The notes below the pieces were generated by a model. That model did no database searches. It saw only the letters and a program-made list of their open reading frames with translations, and had not been told where the DNA came from. Below are positions 32,033 to 42,875 of a DNA stretch of 64,000 bases, one piece after another. This stretch comes from Bullera alba (taxonomy: Eukaryota; Basidiomycota; Tremellomycetes; Tremellales; Bulleraceae): assembly GCA_001600095.1 (NCBI GenBank), contig BCIX01000001.1:5171198-5235197 (forward strand). The letters are read 5' to 3'. Position 1 is the first letter of the stretch; each line of letters starts with the position of its first letter. The translations under genes and the position numbers were made by a program.

Positions 32033-33375
32033 TCAGGCCATTTCAACGTCGGCGGTGGGAGCCTAACGAAGTCAGCCACATCTCCTCCTCTCCAAATCAT
32101 AACACACCTTCTCGCCCTCAGCGGGAGCCATGAAGTTGTCGAGCTCTTTGTCCAGATCGCCTTCGTTGACAAGGCCTCGTTTGGCTCCACCTCGTCCACG
32201 AGCGGCATCACCGCCTCGAGCTCTTGGAGCGCTAATGAAAAATCAGCGATGCCTGTGTTGGATCTCAGAGCACGCACCCTCTGCCTCGAGAACCAGCGCC
32301 GCCTCGCGGAGCGTTCGACGCCCCGCTTGCACCACCTTGACCGCCGAGTCGAGCGAGGAGGGACGCGCCAGTCTGCGCTCCGCCCCGACCGGGTCCGCCA
32401 GACACCGCACCAGCAGCGGGAGGAGTTCTGGCAGGAGGAAGCAGTCTAATCGAAATCGTTTGACCTAGCGTCGTGTCAGCTCGTATAGACACCGGTCATC
32501 AGGTCCAGCTCACCTTTGGTCATCGCACCGTCGAACTTGTTAATAGCGATTTTGGCTTCCTGGTAAGAAGCAAACTCCATTGTCGCTTCACCCCTCGACC
32601 TTCCAGAGCGATCGTACTGTTAGGATCGGCAGCTGCACCATGGTCAGTCAGAGCTGACATACAACTGCTCGATGTACTCACCAGAAGAAACACGAGAGAA
32701 AACGGCGCATAAGCTTATGATCTTTCTGAATTTCCTGGACAAGTGAATTGCCTGAACAAGTGATGCTCGAATGCGAGTCTTGCTTTTGCGCTGCCTCGGA
32801 CCCGACTGAACACATCACGTGTCCAAGAGGTCTTGTGTAGTTTGCAAGTCGCCCAGGTGTCCCAGAAATGTGTTTAAAATGGTTTATGCGCTTACACGGA
32901 TGGTTGGTCCTTGGACAAGTGTCCCTGCTTGGGAAAAGATAGTCTAGATGTCAATGTCCATTACCCACGTAGTGGACCCACCTTCAGATCTGCGGGTGTC
33001 ACCTCGTAGTGCAGCCCAACGACTTCGATTCGGGGTGAGACGCCGGTGAAGCCGACGCCAGTTCCCGCTAGAGTGCTGTTGAAGCCGCTGTAGCCGCCCC
33101 TTGGAGCACCTCCGCCGCCGCCTCTTCGGCCGCCTCGTGCCACATTGTCTTCGTAAGCGTCATGTACCCATTTCTCCTCTGTGGATCTAGGAGGCGGTCG
33201 CTGAGGCAGTGTTAGCCGAAGTGTCTCGCGAGCGTTGTGATGGAGGCGGACTCACGGCGTAAGGAGTCGGGCCGTTGCCGCGACCTCTGGATCTGGGCGC
33301 GCCGTTTCCTCGGCGAGCGCCTTGGTTGGTCTTCTTGTCCGAGATCATTTCTTCCAGGGGCTTGTCGAGATCCAT
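32033..33375 (-). CDS. YRA1: mRNA export adaptor YRA1 (ALY/REF family RNA-binding protein)
   Basis: ALY/REF proteins bind mRNA and recruit the Mex67/NXF1 export receptor in the nucleus. Seven exons fit in phase: 33375-33256, 33200-32982, 32943-32896, 32616-32514, 32464-32278, 32231-32108 and 32062-32033, giving 276 residues. The N-terminal REF box is MDLDKPLEEMISDKK, followed by an RG-rich region. The RRM then reads IEVVGLHYEVTPADLK, TIFSQAGTLVQGPTIRYDRS, GRSRGEATMEFASYQEA and FDGAMTKGQTISIRLL. A second Gly/Arg-rich region and the C-terminal box KRGLVNEGDLDKELDNFMA complete the family architecture. The last exon is only 30 nt (ends DVEMA). Intron 3, inside the RRM (32617-32895), is 279 nt, whereas most introns here are about 50 nt, and it holds a candidate cassette exon. 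Confidence 0.95.
32682..32734 (-). promoter_or_regulatory. YRA1: Candidate 53-nt poison exon inside YRA1 intron 3
   Basis: Within the long intron the minus strand has a good acceptor (CACTTGTCCAG) at 32735, then 53 nt with no stop in the incoming frame, then a consensus donor GTGAGTAC from 32681. Because 53 is not a multiple of three, inclusion would shift the frame and reach a TGA inside the next exon (near the codons for GAMTK). The conserved RRM reads through correctly only when these 53 nt are skipped. I infer a regulated nonproductive exon; no transcript evidence is available here. Confidence 0.55.
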
Positions 33376-33738
33376 GGTGACGGTTTCCGAGTGGTTGTAA
33401 TGAGAGAGATGTGTAAATAAGTGAGATGGAGAGACGTGAGATGAGAAGATCAGTGGATCAAGAGTCGAGCGAAAGCCAGCAGTGCTTCCGAGCTTAACCA
33501 GATCGCGAAGACGCGCACCTATTTCTCGTAAACCGTGATTTCAGGCACGCTGACATTCCGATTAGGCCCACAACCGGGCTGGGAGGCCGGAACCAAATAT
33601 GTATTCGGAGATGAGCGCGCTCCTCTTGATCGCGTCTAACGCGGTTTCATGTTCTGCACTCTTCAATCTCGACAATAACAAGCAGTCCCAATCGCCTTCG
33701 AGGTCATCAGTAGCGGCCAAGCGAAAATCCACCTCAGG
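33376..33738. promoter_or_regulatory. Divergent promoter between YRA1 and ORC4
   Basis: 363 bp between divergent ATGs. GCG-rich elements near 33509-33517 (AAGACGCGC) and 33628-33641 resemble, but do not match, ACGCGT. A 118-codon frame from 33599 runs into ORC4 in another phase, so an upstream ORC4 exon remains possible. Confidence 0.45.
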
Positions 33739-36647
33739 ATGCTCGAGCCGGAAGATAGGATCGACGACGAGGAGATCCCACAAGCTGGGCCTTCGAGGAC
33801 CATTACTCCCAGAAATAGGAAACGGCCAGCGGCAGAAATCTCAACTCCACCCATTCGTCGATCCACCTCCAAATCCACAGACCCAAAGTCACAGAAAAAG
33901 ATCGATATCGGCGATTTGGGAGAGTCGAAACCTACAGCTACGCGTACCCCCTTGACAAGAGCTTCACCCGGCACGAACAGAGGTACACCAACCCCCAGGA
34001 CCAAGAAATCTCAGGATGATGGTCATCAAACTGCACCAGCAATCCCTGCGGCCTCCAGTCCCCTTCGGAAGAGTCATTTTGGTGACCTTCTGCCCAGCCG
34101 GCCTTCCAGAAAGCTTTTCGGCTCAAATGTGGCTGAACCGCTTCCGACACCATCGCCGAACAAGCGCAGGAGGATAGCCTCGCCGCAGAAACCAGCGGAG
34201 CCGACGCCCCCTTCACCTAAGCGTACACCCAAGTCGGTAGTCAAAGCTGTCATGCCCGCCGCTGTCAAGCCCGCCGCTGTCAAGCCCGCCGCTGTCAAAC
34301 CTGCCGCTGTCAGACCTGCCGCTGTCAAACCTGCCGCTGTCAAACCCGCTGCTCCCAAACCCACCCCACGAAAGGCCAAAGCGCCGGTCAAGTCGAAACG
34401 AAAAGAAGCGGCGATAGAAGAGGCTGTTCTGGATGTCAACACGGACGATGTAAATCGCGAGGAAGAGGAGGAAGAAGAAGAAGAAGAATATCATTCCGAG
34501 CTGCCCGAGGTGTCCAGGGAGAGCTTTCTCGCCAACGAGGCGCTCAAGCGACAGCGAGAAGCCAGAAATTTCAAGTACAAAGGCGACGCGAATGCTCCTA
34601 CTCTTACTCGAAGCGGTAAAGTCGTGGGGAAAGCCAATGTGGAGAAGGAGCCGGAATCTCAAGAAGAGGACGAGGCGGATGTGTATGGCACGATGGAGAC
34701 AGATCCAGCTGTTGATGATGCTGGCCTCGACATCGAGAACCCCTTCGTGGTAGCCCCTGTTCGCCGGGTATCGCCTGCGCTCGCTCCGCTGCAGCCGCTC
34801 TCGACGACTTTGGTGCCCAAACCCTCGGAAGACCAAGCAGAGTCTTACTCTATCCTCCCCGGCGCTCGACCATATCTTCACAAAATACTATTAACTCTCA
34901 CATCTGCTGGGACATCGACAGATCCGGCTCTTTTCCCCGACGAAGGTACGCATGAGGCACTACAGGGGCTGGTCAATCTGCTCCGAGGAACCGTGGAGCG
35001 GGGTGAGGGCAACAGTGCTCTCATCGTTGGTGCGCGAGGTGTAGGAAAAACTCGGGTAAGTGGAGCTCTGCCAGAACAAATCCGATAGACTTCCTGACAT
35101 CTAATCTCGTTCACGTAGACTATGGCTCGAGCCCTTAGCCTCCTTCCGTCTTCCTCTACGACCTCGCCTATCGTCGTAAGGCTTTCTGGTTTGGCACAGA
35201 CGAACGACAGACTTGCGATCAAGGAGATGGGTCGGCAAATAGCGGAAGCAGAGGGGAAGAGTTTTGGGGACATCCACGGAGATGACGAGGACGCGGAGCA
35301 TGCTGAGGACGCGGTGAGTGTGGTGGCGGGCTTAATATACCATGGAAAGCTGACTTCTGGTAGGAGTACGCACCCACTACTCTTCCATCACATCTGTTGG
35401 CGTTGCTCACTGCACCATCGCCACGATCTATCATCATCGTCGTGGAGGAATTTGATCTGTTTACGGAGCATGCTAGACAAGCCTTGCTTTACTGCTTGCG
35501 TGAGTCAAAATTCCCAGTCCTCCAACAACTGTGCTGACTAGTGCCGAAGTCGACGTCGTGCAAAGCGTCAAAACGGGTCCGGTTGATACAACAGGACGTG
35601 GAGTCGCTGTCATAGGTTTGACATCGCGTATTGTGAGTTTCCCCAAAGTCGGGGAGATTCACTTGCTGATCCACGCAGGACACGTTGTTGCTACTCGAGA
35701 AGCGGGTCAAGTCTCGATTCTCCCATCGGATGTGGAGGGTGGCATCCCCGCTCTCGGCCAATGGGACAGGATGGAAGACGCTACTGTTGGACGCCTTGAT
35801 TCCGTGGCCCAGAGAAGAAGTGGACTTGGACAACGCCCAATACGATGACGATGATGATATGGATCTCATGGGCTGGAGGTCCGACTGGCAATTTGCAGTG
35901 GAGGTATGTCGAGACGACTTGTGCTCGGGAAAATGCTGACTTCTCATGGCAGATGTTGCTCGATTCCCCGAAGATCGTCAAAGCGCTCGACAGACTGTGT
36001 AGTCTAACGACCAATGTTCGCGAGTTGTATCGACCATTCGTGAGTACCTCCTCTTTCCGTCTCTGCCAGGACTTCCTTCACGACTACTTGCTGATCATGC
36101 TGTTACTCCAGATCCCCATAGTCTCTATGGTGCTCAGTGGTAGAATCGAATTCATCCCAGTTCCACGGACTGTCGACGCCGTCATGACCCAAATCGAGCA
36201 TGCTGGTTGGGGATTGCAGAATGCCAAGCTGAAAGGGCTTCCGCAACCGTGCTTGGGCATTTTGGTAATAGCGAAACATCTGCACTATGCAGGCAGGGAG
36301 GAATTCAACTTTGAAATGGTCAAAGAGGAATACGAGCGATTCGGCCGTGTTAGACTAGTCGGCAGCGGTAAAGTCAGATGGCCGATCGGCGTCTTGAAGA
36401 CGGTAAGCAGGCTCTCATCCGCCAGACCGCAGTGCGATTTGCTGATTCAGGTGGTTAGGGATTTGAACACTTGTTGAAGAGCTCTCTCTTGGTCAAGGTG
36501 GGAGGAGGTAATGTGAAGCCGCCCTTCCAAAAAGTTAGATGCGCTCTCAGCCCACATGAGATTGTCGCTTGGATGAAGGGTGATGGCGCTATTGGAATGG
36601 GTAACGAGCTCGTCAGTTGGGGAAGATTATTGGGAGGGCATGTCTAA
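33739..36647 (+). CDS. ORC4: Origin recognition complex subunit 4, with basic repeat-rich N-terminal extension
   Basis: ORC4 is an AAA+ subunit of the replication origin binder. Eight exons fit in phase: 33739-35055, 35119-35313, 35364-35499, 35550-35632, 35679-35903, 35953-36039, 36112-36402 and 36459-36647, about 840 residues. The C-terminal half has Walker A (GARGVGKTRT, residues 431-440), a Walker B-like IIIVVEEFDLF, VAVIGLTSRIDTLLLLEKRV, KSRFSHR and the winged-helix region ending in LLGGHV. This is the ORC4 pattern. The N-terminal 400 residues are disordered, with many SPxK/TPxR-type sites, a Lys/Pro/Ala/Val repeat, a PRKAKAPVKSKRKEA basic patch and a ten-Glu run. Fission yeast Orc4 likewise has a long DNA-binding N-terminus (AT hooks). 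The exact start is uncertain; 33739 is the first ATG in frame. Confidence 0.93.
34246..34365 (+). repeat. In-frame 15-bp minisatellite in ORC4 encoding KPAAV repeats
   Basis: Seven tandem 15-bp units of the type GCTGTCAARCCYGCC span 34246-34350, with a degenerate eighth to 34365. Each encodes Ala-Val-Lys-Pro-Ala; one unit has Met and one has Arg in place of Lys. Third-position C/T differences form two blocks, so recent expansion by unequal exchange or slippage is likely. Confidence 0.92.
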
Positions 36648-37063
36648 GAGGTACATAAAGCTGCGATAGTTGTATCCGTACTCGTCAAACAAGGCAGATG
36701 TTGTATACGGCCGTACCGATCTGTGCTCCCTTGGATGGCCAAAAGACCTGTCTATGCATGTGAGGACTCTCATGGAGCCCTAAGCTATCGTACTAGACGA
36801 CGAAATATGGACAATAATGTGCTCGTGAGCTATAGAAGTATCGGCAAGCCGCATAGGTGAAACAGAGCAACCCGAAAGAAGAGAGTCGTCATGTATGTTC
36901 GTCAACGTCCACATTATCCCTTAGGATGAGGGTATACCCATTGTTGTGTGATTATAGTCTGAGTATGCGTATACAATACAAATGGTGTGAGCCTTTGGAA
37001 ATGTTGGGTCTGCGTTGTGCCATAGATATGTCGCAGATGTCGCTTTATGGAGCCTAGGCAGAA
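36648..37063. other. Convergent intergenic region, ORC4 and Zn2Cys6 factor 3' ends
   Basis: 416 bp between facing stop codons. AT-richer than the flanking exons and without a credible ORF; presumably two 3' UTRs. Confidence 0.4.
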
Positions 37064-39745
37064 TCACCCGAGAAGTTTTCGCCATAGGTCTCTGCCGGGT
37101 TCCACGTTGCTGGTCAGGCGGGAGATGATTCCGATATCTCCCCTTTCGACGATTTCCGCCAGAGCAATGTCAGGTCGCAACCCCGAAGATGATGTCGCTA
37201 TGTCGAGCGGTCGAGCGGGATATATCGCCTCGTAAGTGCCACGAAAGATGTCGAGCACCCGCGCCGGTGTTATTACAGGCGTTGAGGACAAGCCTGAAGG
37301 CGATGCTGGCAGCAGAGCCAGGTGACCAAGGTGAAGAAGAGCCAAGGCGAGGATCGGTCGGTAGAGCGTGAATGAATACACAATGGTGCGGCTGATTTCC
37401 GGCTAACAAGATCCAGTCAGAAAAGGACAAAGAGATCTCCCCTGACGGACTCACCGAGCAAATGGCTTGAATGACGGCCACAGCTGCATCGCGTCCTCGC
37501 TCAAGTAGCGCTCTACCCTCAATACCGAGAGATAGCTCGGCCCAAATACCCTCGCGCCCGAAGATCACCGGCGTCGAGGTGTATAAAATCGCATAATTGA
37601 AGTGAAGGCTCAATATTCTGTTGGATGTTGTCAGTACATCGATCGGACGTGTAGGTTAAACAACTCACGGATCCGACCTGGCAGACCATACACCGGCCCA
37701 AGCATCCCATCGAGTACCGTATCTCCGCCAGATATCAGCCGCGGCGTCAGCCGCACGGACATCGACTCCGGCTCGTTGGGTGGACTCCTCTCGAGCAACA
37801 TCGCGTTTCAGAACGTTGTGCGCTCGTAACACTGGTAATGATCAGCTGAAAGATCGGCATTCTGGACCCAGATGTGACTCACCCTCTGCTATCATCTCAG
37901 TATACTCCAACCAAGCGAGGAGCTTGTGATCTCGATCTCGAACCGCTACATCGACGGAGCCCGTCGAAGGGCTATTTAGGGAGAGCCTTTCCCTCCACGC
38001 GGTCGACAGGACATCAGGAGTGATAGGATTGTTGAGATCGACCAATTGACACCTAGACAAGCATCGATCAGCTAACGCTAGGGAGTTGATCGCCGCTCCT
38101 AGACTCACAAGTGATCCATTATCGTCAAATAGATCCACTCTCGCCAATCATCGTGAGACTTTGCAGCACTCCAGATTCGATCCAGTCCTTGCAGCCTGCC
38201 GTTCGATATGGCTAAGGATGCGAGCGATGAGTCATTGGTCCAGGTCCTGCAAAGAGTTAGCTCCTTACAAGACGCTAACACGGGTTTAGTGAGACATGAC
38301 TCACGCAAAAGCACCTAGCGCTCGAATCTCCTCCCGAGTCCACTCCGAGTTTACGGTGATCAAGCGGCCTAATTCTGATCTGGCTGCTCTCAGTGCATCT
38401 TCGTACACCACTCTGCCATGCTCCGATTTGTCGACCACCGTTCTCTTCCCCAAGAGATCGACGACAAGCATGGGTAACCCTCTCGATTCCCTCAGTCCTA
38501 TCAGCCATGGTGTGAGGGGCCACGCTCTGGAGCGGTAGTCCTCCCAGACGTTCTCCGCGACTTCTGTCACCCCGGGCGGTCTAGGCACGACGCTGTGGAC
38601 GGAGCTGGCCAATGAGTTGATGGCTCGATGAACAGATGACAGCGAGTGCTGAAGCTGGTTTATCGAGCTGGGAACTGATGACAGACCCCTCACAGCACTC
38701 TCAACTGCTCGCAATCGGGCTTCTGGGTTGACCGAGCTGCCCATAGACGACGACGAGGTCGATGCCATTGGCGGCGAAGCATGCCGCTGTAGAGGAGGCT
38801 GTAATGGCGGGCCTGGTCCTGTTGTTGCTGAAAGAGGCGGGAATTGTAGGGGCGCAGGGTGATAAGAGTGTAAGGTTGGGCCAGGCGGATGGACCGGTGT
38901 CGGGGGACGGACATTGCCCGCCGGTGGGTATGGAGAGGTGAGTACGCTGATGGAAGTGGCGGGTGGTGGAGGCATAGGCTCCCTGGCAGCGCGTATAGCG
39001 TAGGATTCTGATGCTTGGGACATGATAGAGCCGCTAGATCCTGGAGGTCCAACGGCTCCACGGGATAACGTTGGAGGAGCTGGCTGGGCTCCGGAAGGGT
39101 AGAATCCAAGTGCAGCGTTGCCTCCTCCTCCAGGTGTAGGTGGCCTGCCGGGATAGAAGGGCGGTGCTCTTGAAGGCAGGACCGATATCGATTTCGGACG
39201 GGACCTTGCTTCGAACACGCAAGGCTGTCCAGATTGTCTACAGCCTCTGCACGGCACCTGAGTCGGTCCATCACATTTCATCCTGTAAAGTAAGCCACCA
39301 GTCAGTCCATTGCAAGGTGAACTCACTTCTGCCTACGACACCGTGTACACGCGATCATGCTCCTGGGCGCTCGGTTGGAAGCGTCTCTCGTGAACACTAA
39401 GCCCGACTCGGTGCTCGACGTCTCCTCTATTCCTTCCATCTTGGGGGACATTGGTGACACTGGACTCTTTGCATCCATTGATCTCCGAGACTGAGCTCTA
39501 CCGGTCCCGCTATTATGCCCATGAGGCCAGGCTGAGGACCAATCTGACTGTGCAGAGGTATAACCAATTACTGAAGATGGACGCGGGAATGAAGGACCAG
39601 CACCGGGAGTTGAGGTCAATGGAGGGAGGGTTGGACGATTTGGCGATACGCTAGGTCGAAGTTGTGACTCTGATCCCTCCTGTTGAGCTAGCGATGCGGA
39701 CTCGGCAGAAGAGGTCCGCCTCGCTCGTTTCGCCGGCGGACTCAT
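37064..39745 (-). CDS. Zn(II)2Cys6 binuclear cluster transcription factor
   Basis: Seven exons fit in phase: 39745-39327, 39282-38305, 38246-38109, 38052-37883, 37831-37669, 37617-37455 and 37402-37064, about 789 residues. The DNA-binding cluster straddles intron 1 and reads CTRCRRQKMKCDGPTQVPC then RGCRQSGQPCVFEARSR. This gives C-x2-C-x6-C-x7-C-x2-C-x6-C starting near residue 133, the fungal C6 pattern. An unusually long Ser/Pro-rich N-terminus of about 130 residues precedes it. After a Pro-rich linker comes a helical stretch with a possible dimerisation segment (RLRAVESAVRGL) and then the regulatory half, with WLIGLRESRGLPMLVVDLLG, HDDWREWIYLTIMDHL and repeated Leu-rich helices, as in fungal factor middle homology regions. 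The target pathway cannot be read from the sequence. A 3.1 kb interval lies upstream. Confidence 0.92.
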
Positions 39746-42700
39746 GGTCGCTACGTCTTGTGTTTCCTCCCAGCAAGCACCCTTCTCCCTCGCTACAGCT
39801 CCCCTCTCGCTGTGATGGGTGATAATCCTAAAGACTTCTTATCCTGTTGGGACGTTTCATTCTTTTGTCGTGGATGTTTCGAAATGTTCTAGGTCGGTCA
39901 CCCTCTGGACGAGGTTGTGAAGGGTTGATTCAAAACGAGGGTCCTCTGTGACCTCCGTTGCTGAGACCGTCCTTTCTGCTGATGTTCCAGAGCTTGACCT
40001 CCTTGTGTATCCACTCTCTCTGGATTGCTGTCGCTGGAAGCGCCAATATCGATGAGGATGTTTGAGCAGGTCTGAGAAGCGTTTCAAGATGAATCCAGTC
40101 GCAAGACAGGGATGAAAACTGGTCCAACCTGGTCCACCACAATCATAGGTCTCGGAGTAACTGTGACAACAGTAGTTCGCTGATGCTTCGCTGACACGCC
40201 GCGAATGCCGCCCGTGGTTCGTAATTCAGTGTGCTGGGAAAGATCTCCAGGATGCCGTGACCCGGGATGATAGCAGGGTCCCTGTGCTTCGTGCCGTAGC
40301 AGGCCGTAGCGTGTCGGCGGAGCTCGAGTTCGCAGTGTAACACCTTGGATCCTCAAACTCCTCTGTGCCGGTCCCGTTGTTCCCGAACGTGCGGCTCGAG
40401 GGATCGCCGTCCTCCCGGTGATGAGCTGTGGCTGCTTGTGGCTCTACGCTAAGCCTAAGCGACTTGTTGGAAGCCGGGGGGATGTGAGCGCGTGTCACAC
40501 TTCTGTGTCGATGGCCGGGAACGAGGACCTTGTTTCAACGAGGTGGATAGGGTAGTAAGTTACATATGCTTGTGTCGGGAACGTAACGTGAGAAACTAGT
40601 GGCCACCGATGAGTGAGATGCGATCAAGTTGGGAGAGGCGGTGGAGAAGGGTGGAGAGCACCAGCAGCAGCAGCAGGCTCTCGGCTGCGCGCAGTGTTGC
40701 GGGGAGATGATCATCGCTCTCGTCTTTTTGGCATTCCGCCACCCGGTGCCTTGATCGGTCTTTCTTTTCTATGGACCCTGACCTCTGCTCCTGCGCCCGC
40801 AATCATTTCCTCTAGTCTTTCCGCCTGAAACCCCCGGGATGGGATCTCGCTCCTCGGGCCACACGCGCTTATTGCCTGTCGGTCAGTGCCGGACGGCTTC
40901 GGACGGGTAAATTGTTCCAGAATTCCATGAGCTCTGGCCACTCTCTGGCCCTGTTTCGTGATTGCGGGAGTACTCTGACCTGTCCTGACAGCGCCTGACA
41001 GTGACCTGTCTCGACCGGCGGAAACTGGAGGAAGGCGGAAGTTAGTCACTCAAGTGGGCAATTGAAGGCAATTGAGCATGCTGCATGAACAAATCAACAA
41101 CAGGCACACAACGATAGGTCCATACATCGAGTAATAGACTGTAATATTGAGCCCCAGTGGGCCAGGTGCCATAAGGTTTCATTGGTATCATCAGGTATCA
41201 TCCGAGACATGACCCGGACCCTTGCCAGCCCTTGCCGTGTTGGTAACGACTCTGTAACGCCGCTCTCTGAACGACGATGCGGTCACAACTCGTCCACCGG
41301 GGTACAACTGTACAATCAGTCTCAAAAGGTTCGTTCTCGAGGAAGCAAGGCAGCCACGCCTGGTCACGCGGGCCTCGCTTTAATCATGAGGAACGGTTCG
41401 CACTACGGCAATGGAAGCGTCCGTCCCTGGGGAACTTTCGGCCTCCTTCGACCCTCATTACCAATTTGCTTACCGCTGCTTGCCGCGCCTGTCCGCCGTT
41501 CCGGTCGAGAACCGAAGGCACTCGGAGAATGTAGTACGTACTCGGCCGTCGTGTGTGTGTAGAGCAGGGCCGGAAGGAAACTCTGCAGGTCCAGAGATTC
41601 CCAAGAAGACTTAGCAGGAGCAGAACGTCATCGATCTCCTCGACATCAGCTGCATCATGAATCTGGTCCAGTCAGGCTCGGCAAGGCCGCCAGGACGCAG
41701 TGGATCCTCGTTGGCATACGACAGAGCATCTCCTGCCGTGCACCTGGTATTGCTCGGCACGCGGACGATGGGCCAGGGACCTGCCAGGGCACATGCTGCA
41801 GACAGATGCTTGTCGAGTGACGAGAGCCGTCGTCAGTTGCTTATCGCTTTGCAGGAATGTAGTATGCGGCAGCGGTAGTGCGTACTACGCTAGCTCCCCG
41901 TGCAGCCCGTTGCTCGGATTCCGAGTAATGCCTTGTACGGCAGCGGGTTGCTATCACAATTCGGATCGTCAAGTGGCGCTTTCCCGACTCTTCATCTTGT
42001 CTGATCCTGTCTGATCCAGCGCCTCCTCAGAGGGACCCGACGATCCGCTGATCTGGTGACTCACCAGCGTCATCGGCTCATCATAGTCTTGGCCAGGTGA
42101 TAAGTCTCGCGTATGCGTCACGGAGTATCAACTGAGTATTCACCATGTCGCCTAATTGAGACAGTGAGAGACAGTGGGCGATCCTTGGACGTCCCAGCCT
42201 GGCTTCCTCCTTTTGCGGGAAGGTATCAGCTTCTTTGCCTTCTGAGTTGTAACGTACTTGAACACGACTTGGACAGCTGCTCCACCCTCATTCCCAGCAT
42301 GCCCATCGTGTCAGCTATCGCCAGCGAGACACGGGGTACATGGCAGCGTTCATATGTAGGGTAGCGTTTCTCCGGATGCGCAATAATCTAGTCTCGTACT
42401 GATCAGTGATCTGAAATGCCACCTCTCCCCGCTAGGAGGTCATCGATGGATGTGTTCGCATTTCAAGCGGCAACGGTCCAGTGGCTCGGCTGTACCCGAG
42501 CAACCTACCGATACAGTGTCAAGGCAAGGGCATAGCCAGAGTCGGAGACGACCTTCGCTCAGCGCTTACCACTGGGCTACCACTGGGCTAAGTACCGTCT
42601 CGACTCTCGACTCTCGAGTGGCAACACCTTGGCGGGACGAGGGATCGGGTCAGCTGTTTCCGCGCGTGGACGATAGAACACGGAAGCATTCCGACATTAA

Positions 42701-42875
42701 AGTGATTCTGAGATCGCAATAGCCAATAACCACGTGGTAACTGGGTCCGGACTCCGTGATCACTCGCGACTTGACCAAACCAGACCAAACCTGACTAGAA
42801 AGTCGGCGTCGAGACACCCTATCTCTGACGTATCCATCGCTCGGCTTTCAGTCATCGACGAGCTCGTTTTACAGG
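39746..42875. other. 3.1 kb divergent interval without convincing genes
   Basis: This is the largest non-coding stretch in the window, between the starts of the Zn2Cys6 factor and TAF12. Open frames up to 126 codons occur on both strands (for example 40711-41049 minus and 41182-41562 plus). They lack motifs, lack splice-consistent partners and overlap each other. Short local repeats are present: GGTATCATCM twice near 41184, and the 11-mer TACCACTGGGC twice at 42567-42588. I found no A/B-box tRNA pattern, no LTR pair and no transposase-like frame. A long regulated leader for the transcription factor or a noncoding RNA could fit, but neither is shown. Confidence 0.5.

Noticed and set aside
41182..41562. 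126-codon plus-strand frame in the 3.1 kb interval
   Set aside because: No domain, alternative frames equally open, and no upstream or downstream exon that fits.
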